Shown here one piece after another: positions 33,525 to 42,467 of a DNA stretch of 64,000 nt; the first letter of the stretch is position 1; each line of letters opens with the position of its first letter. Below the pieces are notes generated by a model. The model was not told where the DNA came from. It made no database searches and worked only from the letters and a program-made list of their open reading frames with translations. The stretch lies in NCBI RefSeq assembly GCF_027270315.1, contig NZ_CP114413.1, positions 5,766,001 through 5,830,000 on the forward strand, written 5' to 3'. A program made the translations under genes and the position numbers. The stretch is from Streptomyces cinnabarinus (GTDB lineage Bacteria; Actinomycetota; Actinomycetes; Streptomycetales; Streptomycetaceae).

Positions 33525-36155
33525 GTGAGCGAGATACCAGCGAAGGCCACGGAGTCCGAGGACCCGTCGGACGGCGCGAGGACGGGGGCCGCGGCGGCCC
33601 CCGCGGCCGACGCCACGCGCGTCTCCGGCGATCTCCCGCCCGCCGACGCCATGTGGCAGAGCAGTCCGCCCGGCTCCATGTACGACTACATCCGGGTCGC
33701 GTCCTTCTCCATCGGCCCCGACGGTCTGGTCGAGCAGTGGAGCCTGCGCGCCGAGCAGCTCTTCGGCATCCCCGCCCAGCGTGCGGTCGGCATGGACCCC
33801 ATCGCGGCCTTCATCGACCCCGACCGGCGCGAGCAGGGCCACCGCAAGATGGCCGAGATCCTCGACGGCAGGGAGTGGACCGGAGTCGTCCCCTTCCGCA
33901 AGCCCGACGAGGAGACCGGTCTGCGCGGCGAGGAGGCCCTTGCCGAGGTCTATGTCATGCCGACGCGGACCGAGGAGGGCGAGAAGGCCGCCGTCTGCAT
34001 CGTCGTCGATGTGCGCACCCTGCGGACCATCGAGACCGACCTGGCCGCCTCGCAGGCGATTTTCGGTCAATCTCCCTTCGGCTTCCTGCTGATCGACACC
34101 GACCTCCGGGTCCGCCGCGCCAACCACCGGTTCGCCTCGCTGTTCGGCGGCACGCCGGACGACCATCGCGGCAAGGGCGTCCACGACTATCTGCCGAGGC
34201 CGGAGGCGGAGCGGGTCACCGCGACCCTGCGCCGGGTGCTGGAGACCGGCGAGTCCATCACCGACATGCACGTCACCGGCTTTCTGCCCGGCTCCGACGA
34301 GCGACGGCACTGGTCCATCAACCTCTACCGGGTGCGCAGCGGCTCCGGCCGCCCCATCGGCATCGCCTGGCTCGGGACCGACATCACGGCCCGTCGTGCC
34401 GCCGCCCGGGAAGCGGCCGCCGCACGGCGCAATCTCGCCCTGCTGAACGAGGCCGGTGCCCGGATCGGGAACTCCCTCGACCTGGAGACCACGGCCCGCG
34501 AACTCCTCGACGTCGTCGTCCCCGGCTTCTGCGACCTGGCCACGGTCGACCTCTACCAGGGCCTGCTGGCCGGCGACGAGACCCCGCCGGGCCTCGCCGA
34601 CGGCAGCGCGGAACTGCGCCGGGTGGCCTTCGCCAGCGCGGTCTCCGACGCGCCCTTCGTGGCCGGCGCCGCCTCCGTCGCGGTCGGCGCGGTCCACCAC
34701 TACCCGTTCAACTCCCCGTGCGCGGACGCTTTGCGCACCGCACGCCCGCGGTCCGTGCCCGCCGAGGAGGGCGGCCTCGTCCAGTCCACGCTGGCCGTGC
34801 CGATGGTCGCCCACGACACCGTCGTAGGACTGGCGCAGTTCTCGCGGACCAAGGGCAGTGAGCCGTTCGGGGACCGGGACCGGGATCTGGCGGTGGAGCT
34901 CGCGGCGCGGGCCGCGGTGTGCATCGACAACGCGCGGCTGTACCGCAGGGAGCACGAGCGGGCGTTGATACTGCAACGGTCCCTGCTGCCGCCCGGCGAC
35001 CCGGTCGCCTCCGGCCTGGACATCGCCTGCCGCTATCTGCCCGGCAACTCCTCCGCGGACCGGCCGAGCGAGGTGGGCGGCGACTGGTTCGACGTGATCG
35101 AACTGCCCGGACACCGTACGGCGTTGGTCGTCGGGGACGTCATGGGCCGGGGCCTGCGCGCCGCTGTGGCGATGGGCGAACTCCGTTCGGCCGTGCGCAC
35201 CTTGGCCCTGCTGGACCTGGAACCGGCGGAAGTGCTGAGCGCGTTGGACGAGATCGCCCGCGGACTCGGCGCCCCGGGCGGGGTCCAGCAGGCGACCCGC
35301 GCCGCCCGCCGCCCCCGTGAGGCCGACCTGTCCGAGGTGTACCTCGCGACCTGCGTGTACGCGGTCTACGACTCGGTGACCCGGCGCTGCACCTTCGCCA
35401 ACGCGGGCCATCTGCCGCCCGTGCTGGTCGAGCCGGGCGAGGACGCGCTGATGCTCGACGTGCCGCCGGGCATGCCGCTGGGCGTGGGCGGGGAGCCGTT
35501 CGAGGAGGTGGAGGTCGAGCTGCCGGAAGGTGCCCTCCTCGCCCTCTACACGGACGGACTCGTCGAGAGCCGCGACCACCCGCTGGACGAGGGCCTCCAG
35601 GCGTTCGTGGGAGCGCTGACGGACCCCACCCGCCCGTTGGAGGACGTCTGCGACCACGTCCTCAACACCCTGGACACCCACCACGGCGAGGACGACATCG
35701 CGCTGCTCATGGCCCGCGTCCAGGGCCTGCCCGCCGACTCGGTCGGCGACTGGACCCTCCCGCGCGAGCCGCGCAGTGTGGGCCGCGCCCGGGAACACGC
35801 CCGCGGCCGACTCCTCTCCTGGGACCTCGAACCCCTCGTCGACACCACGGAACTCCTGGTCAGCGAGCTGGTGACCAACGCCCTGCGCTACGGCGAGGGC
35901 GAGATCCGGCTGCGCCTCCTCCTCGACCGCACCCTGGTCTGCGAGGTCTGGGACGCGGGCCTGGTCCAGCCCCGCCGCCGCAGAGCCCGGGACACCGACG
36001 AGGGCGGCCGCGGCCTCCAGCTCGTCGGCCTCCTGAGCGCGGCCTGGGGCTCCCGCCGCACCCCACGCGGCAAGACGGTCTGGTTCGAACTCCCCCTGCC
36101 GGACGGCGAAACGGGCCTCATGGACCCGGCGGAGGCGTTGCTGAGCCTGTTCTGA
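33525..36155 (+). CDS. PAS-GAF-SpoIIE protein phosphatase with C-terminal ATPase domain
   Basis: An 876-residue cytosolic signalling protein. Two PAS domains come first (about 55-150, FSIGPDGLVEQWS; about 165-270, ANHRFASLFGG), then a GAF domain (about 290-445, LNEAGARIGNSLDLETTA, ending AARAAVCIDNARLY). A PP2C/SpoIIE phosphatase follows (about 455-670) with the metal-binding motif EVGGDWFDVIEL and GDVMGRGLRAAVAMGELR, and a late LYTDGLVE. The last 150 residues are a GHKL ATPase (LLVSELVTNALRYG, GGRGLQLVGLLSAAWG). It may both dephosphorylate anti-anti-sigma factors and hold the opposing kinase. The GTG start is supported by GGAGGGG ten bases upstream and a promoter. It ends two bases from the convergent gene. 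Confidence 0.92.
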   Translation: MSEIPAKATESEDPSDGARTGAAAAPAADATRVSGDLPPADAMWQSSPPGSMYDYIRVASFSIGPDGLVEQWSLRAEQLFGIPAQRAVGMDPIAAFIDPDRREQGHRKMAEILDGREWTGVVPFRKPDEETGLRGEEALAEVYVMPTRTEEGEKAAVCIVVDVRTLRTIETDLAASQAIFGQSPFGFLLIDTDLRVRRANHRFASLFGGTPDDHRGKGVHDYLPRPEAERVTATLRRVLETGESITDMHVTGFLPGSDERRHWSINLYRVRSGSGRPIGIAWLGTDITARRAAAREAAAARRNLALLNEAGARIGNSLDLETTARELLDVVVPGFCDLATVDLYQGLLAGDETPPGLADGSAELRRVAFASAVSDAPFVAGAASVAVGAVHHYPFNSPCADALRTARPRSVPAEEGGLVQSTLAVPMVAHDTVVGLAQFSRTKGSEPFGDRDRDLAVELAARAAVCIDNARLYRREHERALILQRSLLPPGDPVASGLDIACRYLPGNSSADRPSEVGGDWFDVIELPGHRTALVVGDVMGRGLRAAVAMGELRSAVRTLALLDLEPAEVLSALDEIARGLGAPGGVQQATRAARRPREADLSEVYLATCVYAVYDSVTRRCTFANAGHLPPVLVEPGEDALMLDVPPGMPLGVGGEPFEEVEVELPEGALLALYTDGLVESRDHPLDEGLQAFVGALTDPTRPLEDVCDHVLNTLDTHHGEDDIALLMARVQGLPADSVGDWTLPREPRSVGRAREHARGRLLSWDLEPLVDTTELLVSELVTNALRYGEGEIRLRLLLDRTLVCEVWDAGLVQPRRRRARDTDEGGRGLQLVGLLSAAWGSRRTPRGKTVWFELPLPDGETGLMDPAEALLSLF

Positions 36156-36157
36156 CG

Positions 36158-37651
36158 TCAGCCCCGCCGCTCACAGGTGCGCGGGCCCCCGAAGCTCTGC
36201 GACGTTGCCGGCTCAGGCTCGGCGCCCCGCAGCCGGATGTCCTGTTCGGCCAGTTCGCGGGCGCGGCGTGCCAGGGCGTCGGTGGTGAGGAGGTCGGTGA
36301 GGCCGGGGGTGGAGGCGAGCAGGCGCCGGGCCTCCGCGAGACGGGTGCGGGGGGCGCTGCCGACGGCGCTCCGGTGGGTGGCGATGTGATCGTCCGCCGC
36401 GGCGGTGGAGCTGCGGGCGACGAGCCACGCGGCCGCCGACACCACCCCGGCCCGCCCGTCGGCGACCGGCACGACACCCCGCACGATCCGCCGCAGCGCC
36501 TCGACCGGGTCGTACGGTCCTCCGGTCAGCTCTTCCCGTACATCGGCGAGCACCCCGTCCGCGTGCCCGATCCGGACGTCCTTGGGGCCCCCGGACCCGC
36601 CCCCGGCCCGTGCCGCCCGCTCGCGTGCCCCGGCGATCTCCGTCTCGCCGCCGGTCAGGGCCGCCGGTACCAGCGCCGCGGCCGCGGCCAGGTCCTCCGC
36701 GAGCCGTTCGACGCCGTGGACGAGGAGCTCGGCCTGGGCGATGGCGGCCTCCGCCGCGCGCAGCCGCCCGATGGCCTGCTCGGTCGCGTCGAGGTCGGCA
36801 CCTTGCCGGGCCTCGTTGAGCCGAGTCGTGGCGAACACCAGCCGGTCCTTGGCCTGTTCGACGTACCCGGCCACGGGCGCGGTCGCCGCGGGCCCGTACC
36901 GCTTGTCCAGCTCGACGAGGGTCGCCCCCGCACCCCCGGTACGGGCGGTCAGTTCCCGGAACCGCCCCTCCGCTACGGCCAGTGCCCCGCCCAGGTCCCC
37001 TTCCAGCCCTCGCAGTTGATCGAACCCGGCGGCTTCCGCGTCCAGCCGCCGCCCCGCCTCCTCGCACCGCCCGACGATCCCCGCGAGCACCTGCTGCCGC
37101 CCGGCGTCGTCCTCCGGAAGCCCGTCGTCGTAGCGCTGCCGCATCCGGAACGCGGAGGCGAGTTCGGCCGCCGCCTCCCGAAGGGCCCGCTCATCGCCCT
37201 CCACCCCTGCCCGTCCCAAGGCGAAGGACAGCTCCTCCCGGCTGGTCCGTACCCAGTTGTCGGCCTCGGTCAGCAGGGACTGTGCCCGAGTGTCGAGTTC
37301 GCTGCCCGCCGGGGCGGTGTCCGGGGCGGGGGCGCCGCCGGGGGTGGTCCGGGTGCGGGCGCGGCGGGAGCGGCGTACGTACGCGTATCCGGCGACAGCC
37401 ACCGCCGCGGCGGCCGCGACGAGCGGCAGGGCCAGATCACCGGCCGTGGAGTCCTCCGGCGCCTCCTGGGCGGCCGCGCCCGCGACGGGTCCGTCCGTGC
37501 CGCCCGCAACCGGAGCCTCGGCCCTCGACGTCATTCCCGGCAGCACCAGCCACGCCACGGCGACCAGCACACCCACCACGGCATGCACCACCCGCACGGA
37601 TATGTGCGCGGTGCCTCGCCGAGGCCGACCCCGGATCAAGGATGACGTCAC
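36158..37651 (-). CDS. Membrane-anchored coiled-coil protein of unknown function
   Basis: The protein has 497 residues. A first hydrophobic stretch (VVHAVVGVLVAVAWLVLPG, about 21-40) looks like a signal anchor, and a second (LALPLVAAAAAVAVAGYAYV, about 73-92) is followed by Arg-rich RRSRRARTRT. The remaining 400 residues are Ala/Glu/Arg/Leu-rich helices, probably coiled coil. The arrangement resembles the C-terminal part of Streptomyces TPM-domain proteins but with the TPM domain missing; that likeness is an impression only. The GTG start lies in a palindrome shared with the start of the divergent gene. A later GTG (MRVVHAVVGV) is a possible alternative. Confidence 0.65.
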   Translation of the reverse strand: MTSSLIRGRPRRGTAHISVRVVHAVVGVLVAVAWLVLPGMTSRAEAPVAGGTDGPVAGAAAQEAPEDSTAGDLALPLVAAAAAVAVAGYAYVRRSRRARTRTTPGGAPAPDTAPAGSELDTRAQSLLTEADNWVRTSREELSFALGRAGVEGDERALREAAAELASAFRMRQRYDDGLPEDDAGRQQVLAGIVGRCEEAGRRLDAEAAGFDQLRGLEGDLGGALAVAEGRFRELTARTGGAGATLVELDKRYGPAATAPVAGYVEQAKDRLVFATTRLNEARQGADLDATEQAIGRLRAAEAAIAQAELLVHGVERLAEDLAAAAALVPAALTGGETEIAGARERAARAGGGSGGPKDVRIGHADGVLADVREELTGGPYDPVEALRRIVRGVVPVADGRAGVVSAAAWLVARSSTAAADDHIATHRSAVGSAPRTRLAEARRLLASTPGLTDLLTTDALARRARELAEQDIRLRGAEPEPATSQSFGGPRTCERRG

Positions 37652-38742
37652 ATTTCGGAGCGTATGAGCAGGAATCCATCGGCGCGACCGGGGTGGACCC
37701 GGAGGGCGACGTACCCGCGCGGTCGGGGCGGTGGCGGCTGTGGCGCCGTAGGGCCGGGCGGGTCGGCCTCGTCCTGGCCGTCGCGCTGCTGCTCCCCACC
37801 CTCACCGCCGCCCTCGCCCTCCGCCTGAACTACACCGGCGACCCGAAGGACGGCACGTACACGCGGGACCGCGACGCCATCTGGCTCGGCCACGCCTGGG
37901 TGGACGGGCGGAAGAGGGACGCGGACGTCACGGCGCTGGGCCGGCGCCTGGCCGACACCGGCATCCGGGACCTCTACGTCCACGCCGGGCCCCTGGAACA
38001 CGACGGGACGCTGCCGCGGAGCAGGTACCCGAGGGCCCGCTGGTTCATCGACGCGATGCATCGCGCGGCGCCCGGCGTCCGGGTCCAGGCCTGGCTCGGC
38101 GACAAGCTGGCCAGTGAGGGGCCGGACGGGCTGCGCCTCGACGACGCGGGCAGCCGTGCCGCTGTCGTCCGGTCCACCCGCCAGATCCTCGCCGTCGGGT
38201 TCGACGGAGCCCACTTCGACCTCGAACCCCTGCACTCCGGTGACCGCGACTACCTCACCCTCCTCGACGCCCTCCGCGAGGAGACCCGCGCCCGGGACGT
38301 TCCGCTCTCCGTCGCCGCCCACCAGATCGACCCGCTCCCCGCCCTGCACTCGGTCGCCGGAACCCTCACCGGGCACCCCAAGTGGTGGTCGCAGAAGTTC
38401 TTCGGCGAGGTCGCCCGCCGCGTCGACCAGATCGCCGTGATGTCCTACGACACCGCCATGCCGCTGGAGAACCTGTACGGCGGCTACGTAGCCCAGCAGA
38501 CCTCGCTCGCCCTGGAGGTCACCCCGCCCACCACCGACCTGCTGATGGGCCTGCCCTTCTTCCATGAGAGCGACATCGGCCACCACGAGTCCGCCGAGAC
38601 CGTGTCGGCAGCGGTGCGCGGCACCCGCCTCGGCCTGTCCCGCACCGACCCCGGACGGGAGCGCTTCGGCGTCGCCCTGTACGTCGACTTCGCGGCGAAG
38701 GAGCGGGACTGGACGGCTTACCGCGAGGGGTGGGTGCGGTGA
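37642..38742 (+). CDS. GH18-like TIM-barrel protein with N-terminal membrane anchor
   Basis: The protein has 366 residues. A basic cytoplasmic N terminus (RWRLWRRRAGR) is followed by one membrane helix (VGLVLAVALLLPTLTAALAL, about 45-65), so the rest lies outside the cell. The external domain has a strand order and motif like glycoside hydrolase 18. FDGAHFDLEPLHSGDRDY near residue 190 aligns with the DxxDxDxE catalytic strand, and IAVMSYDTAMP near 265 with the later MxYD motif. The second and third aspartates of the standard motif are replaced, so activity is unsure. The ATG overlaps the divergent GTG by ten bases. A GTG at 37693 would avoid that. Confidence 0.68.
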   Translation: MTSHFGAYEQESIGATGVDPEGDVPARSGRWRLWRRRAGRVGLVLAVALLLPTLTAALALRLNYTGDPKDGTYTRDRDAIWLGHAWVDGRKRDADVTALGRRLADTGIRDLYVHAGPLEHDGTLPRSRYPRARWFIDAMHRAAPGVRVQAWLGDKLASEGPDGLRLDDAGSRAAVVRSTRQILAVGFDGAHFDLEPLHSGDRDYLTLLDALREETRARDVPLSVAAHQIDPLPALHSVAGTLTGHPKWWSQKFFGEVARRVDQIAVMSYDTAMPLENLYGGYVAQQTSLALEVTPPTTDLLMGLPFFHESDIGHHESAETVSAAVRGTRLGLSRTDPGRERFGVALYVDFAAKERDWTAYREGWVR

Positions 38743-38832
38743 ACTCGGCGTGAAGCAGCCGTCATGCGTGCTTTAACTCCGCGCACCCTGTTGTTAGTTG
38801 TGGACGAGCTGTGGGCAACCTACGGTCCACGG

Positions 38833-39756
38833 ATGCGAGCGTTAATCACCAGCAAGGCCGCCAGGCGAGCCCTGCGGCCGGTAGTGCAACTGATCGATCA
38901 GCGCATCGAACGTGAGGTGCGCCGGCACATCGAGATCACCTCGAAGGACACCCTCCAGAAGGAGTTGCGCACCCTGCGCAACCGCCAGCGCCCTCTGGAG
39001 CTCTTCTTCGACGGCACCGGCCGTGGTGCCTCCCGGCTGCCCTCGGCACCCCATCTCAACCGCACCATCACGGAGTTGGTGGACACCACCGGCGTCGGAC
39101 GGGAGGCCGCCGAGCGCAATGTCGCCCAGGCCTTCCGGCTGCTGATCGCGATGGAGGCGCTCGGCGTCGGCAGGATCGCCGGCGGCACGATGAACATCGT
39201 CGGCAAGCTGTCCGCCGTACCGCTGCTCGACCCGCCGACCGACGAGGTCCTGGAGATCGGCACCCTCTACGGGATGTTCAGCGCGGCGCTCATCCGGATG
39301 CTGGAGCGCGCCGGACGGGCGCCGAGCCTGACCATCGTCGACCCGCTCGCCGGCACCCAGCTCCAGCCCGGCGCCACCATGGGCAACGACGCCTCCGGAA
39401 CGCCCGTCAACCTCGCCGCCGTCCGCACCAATCTGGGCCTGGCCGGCCAGGCGGGTGCCGCCGCGCGGATCGAGCAGGGCTTCTCGGAGGACCCCGAGGT
39501 CCGGGCCAAGGTCGCCGATCGTTCCTACGGCGTCGTCATCGTCGACGGCGACCACTCCGCGGCCGGTGTCGCCGCCGACCTGGAGTGGGCCGAACAGATC
39601 GTCGCCCCGGGCGGGATCGTCGTACTCGACGACTTCGGGCATCCGAAGTGGCCCGGGATCAAGGAGGCGTTCGAGAAGCACATGACCACGGACACCCGGT
39701 TCAGGTTCCTGGGGCAGGTGGCCCACTCCGGGTATCTGCGGGCTGCCTCAGACTGA
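38833..39756 (+). CDS. Class I SAM methyltransferase-like / cephalosporin hydroxylase-like protein with TTA codon
   Basis: The protein has 307 residues. The Rossmann core has VLEIGTLYGMFSAALIRMLERAG near 140 (glycine-rich SAM loop), LTIVDPLAGTQL near 175, VVIVDGDHSAAGVAADLEWAEQIVAPGGIVVLDDFG near 235, and no substrate-specific motif. The N-terminal 130 residues are helical. Its fourth codon is TTA, the only one I noticed in a confident gene here, so translation should need the bldA tRNA. An in-frame ATG 69 bases upstream also reads MRAL with TTA as its fourth codon, so the dependence holds for either start. The 3' end overlaps the convergent sdhB by nine bases. The role is unknown, possibly developmental. 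Confidence 0.75.
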   Translation: MRALITSKAARRALRPVVQLIDQRIEREVRRHIEITSKDTLQKELRTLRNRQRPLELFFDGTGRGASRLPSAPHLNRTITELVDTTGVGREAAERNVAQAFRLLIAMEALGVGRIAGGTMNIVGKLSAVPLLDPPTDEVLEIGTLYGMFSAALIRMLERAGRAPSLTIVDPLAGTQLQPGATMGNDASGTPVNLAAVRTNLGLAGQAGAAARIEQGFSEDPEVRAKVADRSYGVVIVDGDHSAAGVAADLEWAEQIVAPGGIVVLDDFGHPKWPGIKEAFEKHMTTDTRFRFLGQVAHSGYLRAASD

Positions 39757-40542
39757 CCCGGAGGAGCCGGAGGACCCGGAGCGCCTGCGGATCTTCGATC
39801 CCAGCCACACCAGGGGGTCGTACTTGCGGTCCACGGCCCGCTCCTTCAGCGGGATCAGCGCGTTGTCCGTGATCTTGATGCCTTCCGGGCAGACCTCCGT
39901 ACAGCACTTGGTGATGTTGCAGTAGCCGAGACCGTGTTCGTCCTGGGCGGTGCTCTTGCGGTCCAGGCCGGACTCGGCGGCGGCGTCCAGCGGGTGCATG
40001 TCCAGCTCCGCCACCCGCATCAGGAAGCGCGGACCGGCGAACGCCTGCTTGTTCTCCTCGTGGTCGCGGACCACATGGCAGGTGTCCTGGCACAGGAAGC
40101 ACTCGATGCACTTGCGGAACTCCTGCGAGCGGTCCACGTCCTCCTGCATCATCCGGTACTCGCCGGGGCCGAGCTTCTCCGGTGGCACGAAGGCCGGGAC
40201 CTCGCGCGCCTTGGTGTAGTTGAAGCCGACGTCGGTGACGAGATCCCGGACGACCGGGAAGGCGCGCAGGGGCGTCACGGTGATCGTCTCGGCGCGGTCG
40301 AACACCGACATCCGGGTCATGCACATCAGCCGCGGCCGGCCGTTGATCTCCGCGGAGCACGAACCGCACTTGCCCGCCTTGCAGTTCCAGCGGACGGCGA
40401 GGTCGGGGGCCTGGGTGGCCTGGAGGCGGTGGATGATGTCGAGGACGACCTCGCCGTCGTTCACCTCGACCGCGAAGTCCTCCAGGCCGCCGCCCCCGAC
40501 GTCCCCGCGCCACACCTTGAAGCGGGCCTCGTAGCTGCTCAC
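39748..40542 (-). CDS. sdhB: Succinate dehydrogenase/fumarate reductase iron-sulfur subunit
   Basis: A 264-residue electron-transfer subunit between the flavoprotein and quinone. The N-terminal ferredoxin-like domain holds the 2Fe-2S ligands in CKAGKCGSC near 54-62 with a fourth in MCMTR. The C-terminal domain carries the 4Fe-4S and 3Fe-4S ligands in CIECFLCQDTCH near 145 and CNITKCCTEVCPEGI near 210. A Ser/Gly tail (SGSSGSSGSV) ends the protein. The GTG start overlaps the sdhA stop by four bases. Streptomyces has a separate four-gene sdhCDAB set, so this is the second, three-subunit enzyme. Whether it works as dehydrogenase or reductase cannot be told from sequence. Confidence 0.93.
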   Translation of the reverse strand: MSSYEARFKVWRGDVGGGGLEDFAVEVNDGEVVLDIIHRLQATQAPDLAVRWNCKAGKCGSCSAEINGRPRLMCMTRMSVFDRAETITVTPLRAFPVVRDLVTDVGFNYTKAREVPAFVPPEKLGPGEYRMMQEDVDRSQEFRKCIECFLCQDTCHVVRDHEENKQAFAGPRFLMRVAELDMHPLDAAAESGLDRKSTAQDEHGLGYCNITKCCTEVCPEGIKITDNALIPLKERAVDRKYDPLVWLGSKIRRRSGSSGSSGSV

Positions 40543-42467
40543 TCGTACAGCTCCTCTTCGGCGAGGTACTTGACCAGCTCCTCCTTGTCGAAGAGGGCGA
40601 GCAGGTCCGGGCGGATGGGGTCGGTGGTCTCCCGGGTGAGGTCGATCTGGCCGCGCTCGGGATCGGTCGCCGCGAGACCGCCCGTGGGGTCGGCCAGCCG
40701 GCACAGCAGATTGATGTTGCGCCAGACGCGCTCCATCGTCGGATGGTCCTCGCGGGTGTGGCCGCCGCGCGACTCGGTGCGCTCCAGGGCGGCCCGTGCC
40801 ACGCACTCGCTGACCAGCAGCATGTTCCTGAGGTCCAGGGCCAGATGCCAGCCGGGGTTGAACTGCCGGTGCCCCTCGACCCCGGCCCGGCGGGCCCGTA
40901 CCCGCAGCTCGCCCAGTTTCTCCAGCGCGTGCGCCATCTCGCCCTCGCGGCGGATGATGCCCACCAGGTCGTTCATGGTCTGCTGGAGTTCCTGGTGGAG
41001 GCTGTACGGGTTCTCCGGCGCGGCCTCGTCGGGGCTTTCCGCGGAGAACGGGCGCAGCGCCTCGGCCGCGGCGGTGTCGATCTGGACGTCGTCGACCCCG
41101 GGCCGCTCGAAGGCGAGGGCGGCGGTGTACTCGGCCGCGTGCCGGCCCGCCCGGCGCCCGAACACCAGCAGATCGGACAGGGAGTTGCCGCCGAGCCGGT
41201 TCGAGCCGTGCATCCCGCCCGCGACCTCACCGGCCGCGAACAGCCCCGGCACCCCGCGCGCGGCGGCGGTGTCGGAATCGACGGCGATCCCGCCCATCAC
41301 GTAGTGACAGGTCGGCCCGACCTCCATCGCCTCCGCGGTGATGTCGACGTCCGCCAGCTCCTTGAACTGGTGGTACATCGACGGCAGTCGGCGCTTGATC
41401 ACCTCGGCGGGCATCCGCGTCGACACGTCCAGGAAGACCCCGCCGTGCGGCGAGCCCCGGCCCGCCTTCACCTCGGAGTTGATGGCGCGGGCCACCTCGT
41501 CGCGGGGGAGCAGCTCAGGGGGACGCCGGTTGTTGTCCGGGTCCGCGTACCAGCGGTCCCCCTCCTCCTCGGACTCGGCGTACTTCTCCTTGAAGACGTC
41601 CGGGACGTAGTCGAACATGAACCGTTTGCCCTCGGAGTTTCTGAGCACCCCGCCGTCGCCGCGCACCGACTCGGTGACCAGGATGCCCTTCACCGACGGC
41701 GGCCAGACCATGCCGGTCGGGTGGAACTGCACGAACTCCATGTTGAGCAGCGGCGCGCCCGCGAGCAGCGCCAGCGCGTGGCCGTCGCCGGTGTACTCCC
41801 ACGAGTTCGACGTCACCTTGAAGGACTTGCCGATGCCACCGGTGGCGATGACGACGGCGGGCGCTTCGAGGACGAAGAAGCGGCCGGTCTCCCGGTCGTA
41901 GGCGAAGACCCCCGAGACGTGAGGGCCGTCCTTGAGCACCCGGGTGACCGTGCACTCCTGGAAGACCTTCAGGCGGGACTCGTAGTCGCCGGTCTCCTTG
42001 AAGTCCTGCTGCTGCAAGGAGACGATCTTCTGCTGGAGGGTGCGGATCAGTTCCAGGCCGGTGCGGTCGCCGACATGGGCCAGCCTCGGGTACTCGTGGC
42101 CGCCGAAGTTGCGCTGCGAGATCCGGCCGTCCTTCGTACGGTCGAACAGGGCGCCCCAGGTCTCCAGTTCCCACACCCGGTCCGGGGCCTCCTGGGCGTG
42201 CAGCTCGGCCATCCGCCACTGGTTGAGGAACTTCCCGCCGCGCATGGTGTCGCGGAAGTGGACCTGCCAGTTGTCGTGCTCGTTGGCGTTGGCCATCGCG
42301 GCCGCGATCCCGCCCTCGGCCATCACCGTGTGCGCCTTGCCGAACAGCGACTTGCAGATCACCGCCGTACGGGCGCCGCGCTCGCGTGCCTCGATGGCGG
42401 CGCGCAGGCCCGCGCCGCCCGCGCCGACCACGACGACATCCCACTCCTGCCGGTCCACCACGGACAT
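40539..42467 (-). CDS. sdhA: Succinate dehydrogenase/fumarate reductase flavoprotein subunit
   Basis: The protein has 642 residues. The FAD-binding motif VVVGAGGAGLRAAIEA lies at 13-28. His46 in KAHTVMAEGGIAAAM is the probable covalent FAD attachment point. The active-site pieces are VQFHPTG near 250 and TESVRGDGGVL near 280 with the catalytic arginine, and the second FAD-binding segment is GLFAAGEVAGGMHGSNRLGGNSLSD near 415. It oxidises succinate to fumarate, or the reverse, at the cytoplasmic face of the membrane. The ATG overlaps the membrane-subunit stop by one base (TGATG). All key residues are present. Confidence 0.94.
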   Translation of the reverse strand: MSVVDRQEWDVVVVGAGGAGLRAAIEARERGARTAVICKSLFGKAHTVMAEGGIAAAMANANEHDNWQVHFRDTMRGGKFLNQWRMAELHAQEAPDRVWELETWGALFDRTKDGRISQRNFGGHEYPRLAHVGDRTGLELIRTLQQKIVSLQQQDFKETGDYESRLKVFQECTVTRVLKDGPHVSGVFAYDRETGRFFVLEAPAVVIATGGIGKSFKVTSNSWEYTGDGHALALLAGAPLLNMEFVQFHPTGMVWPPSVKGILVTESVRGDGGVLRNSEGKRFMFDYVPDVFKEKYAESEEEGDRWYADPDNNRRPPELLPRDEVARAINSEVKAGRGSPHGGVFLDVSTRMPAEVIKRRLPSMYHQFKELADVDITAEAMEVGPTCHYVMGGIAVDSDTAAARGVPGLFAAGEVAGGMHGSNRLGGNSLSDLLVFGRRAGRHAAEYTAALAFERPGVDDVQIDTAAAEALRPFSAESPDEAAPENPYSLHQELQQTMNDLVGIIRREGEMAHALEKLGELRVRARRAGVEGHRQFNPGWHLALDLRNMLLVSECVARAALERTESRGGHTREDHPTMERVWRNINLLCRLADPTGGLAATDPERGQIDLTRETTDPIRPDLLALFDKEELVKYLAEEELYE

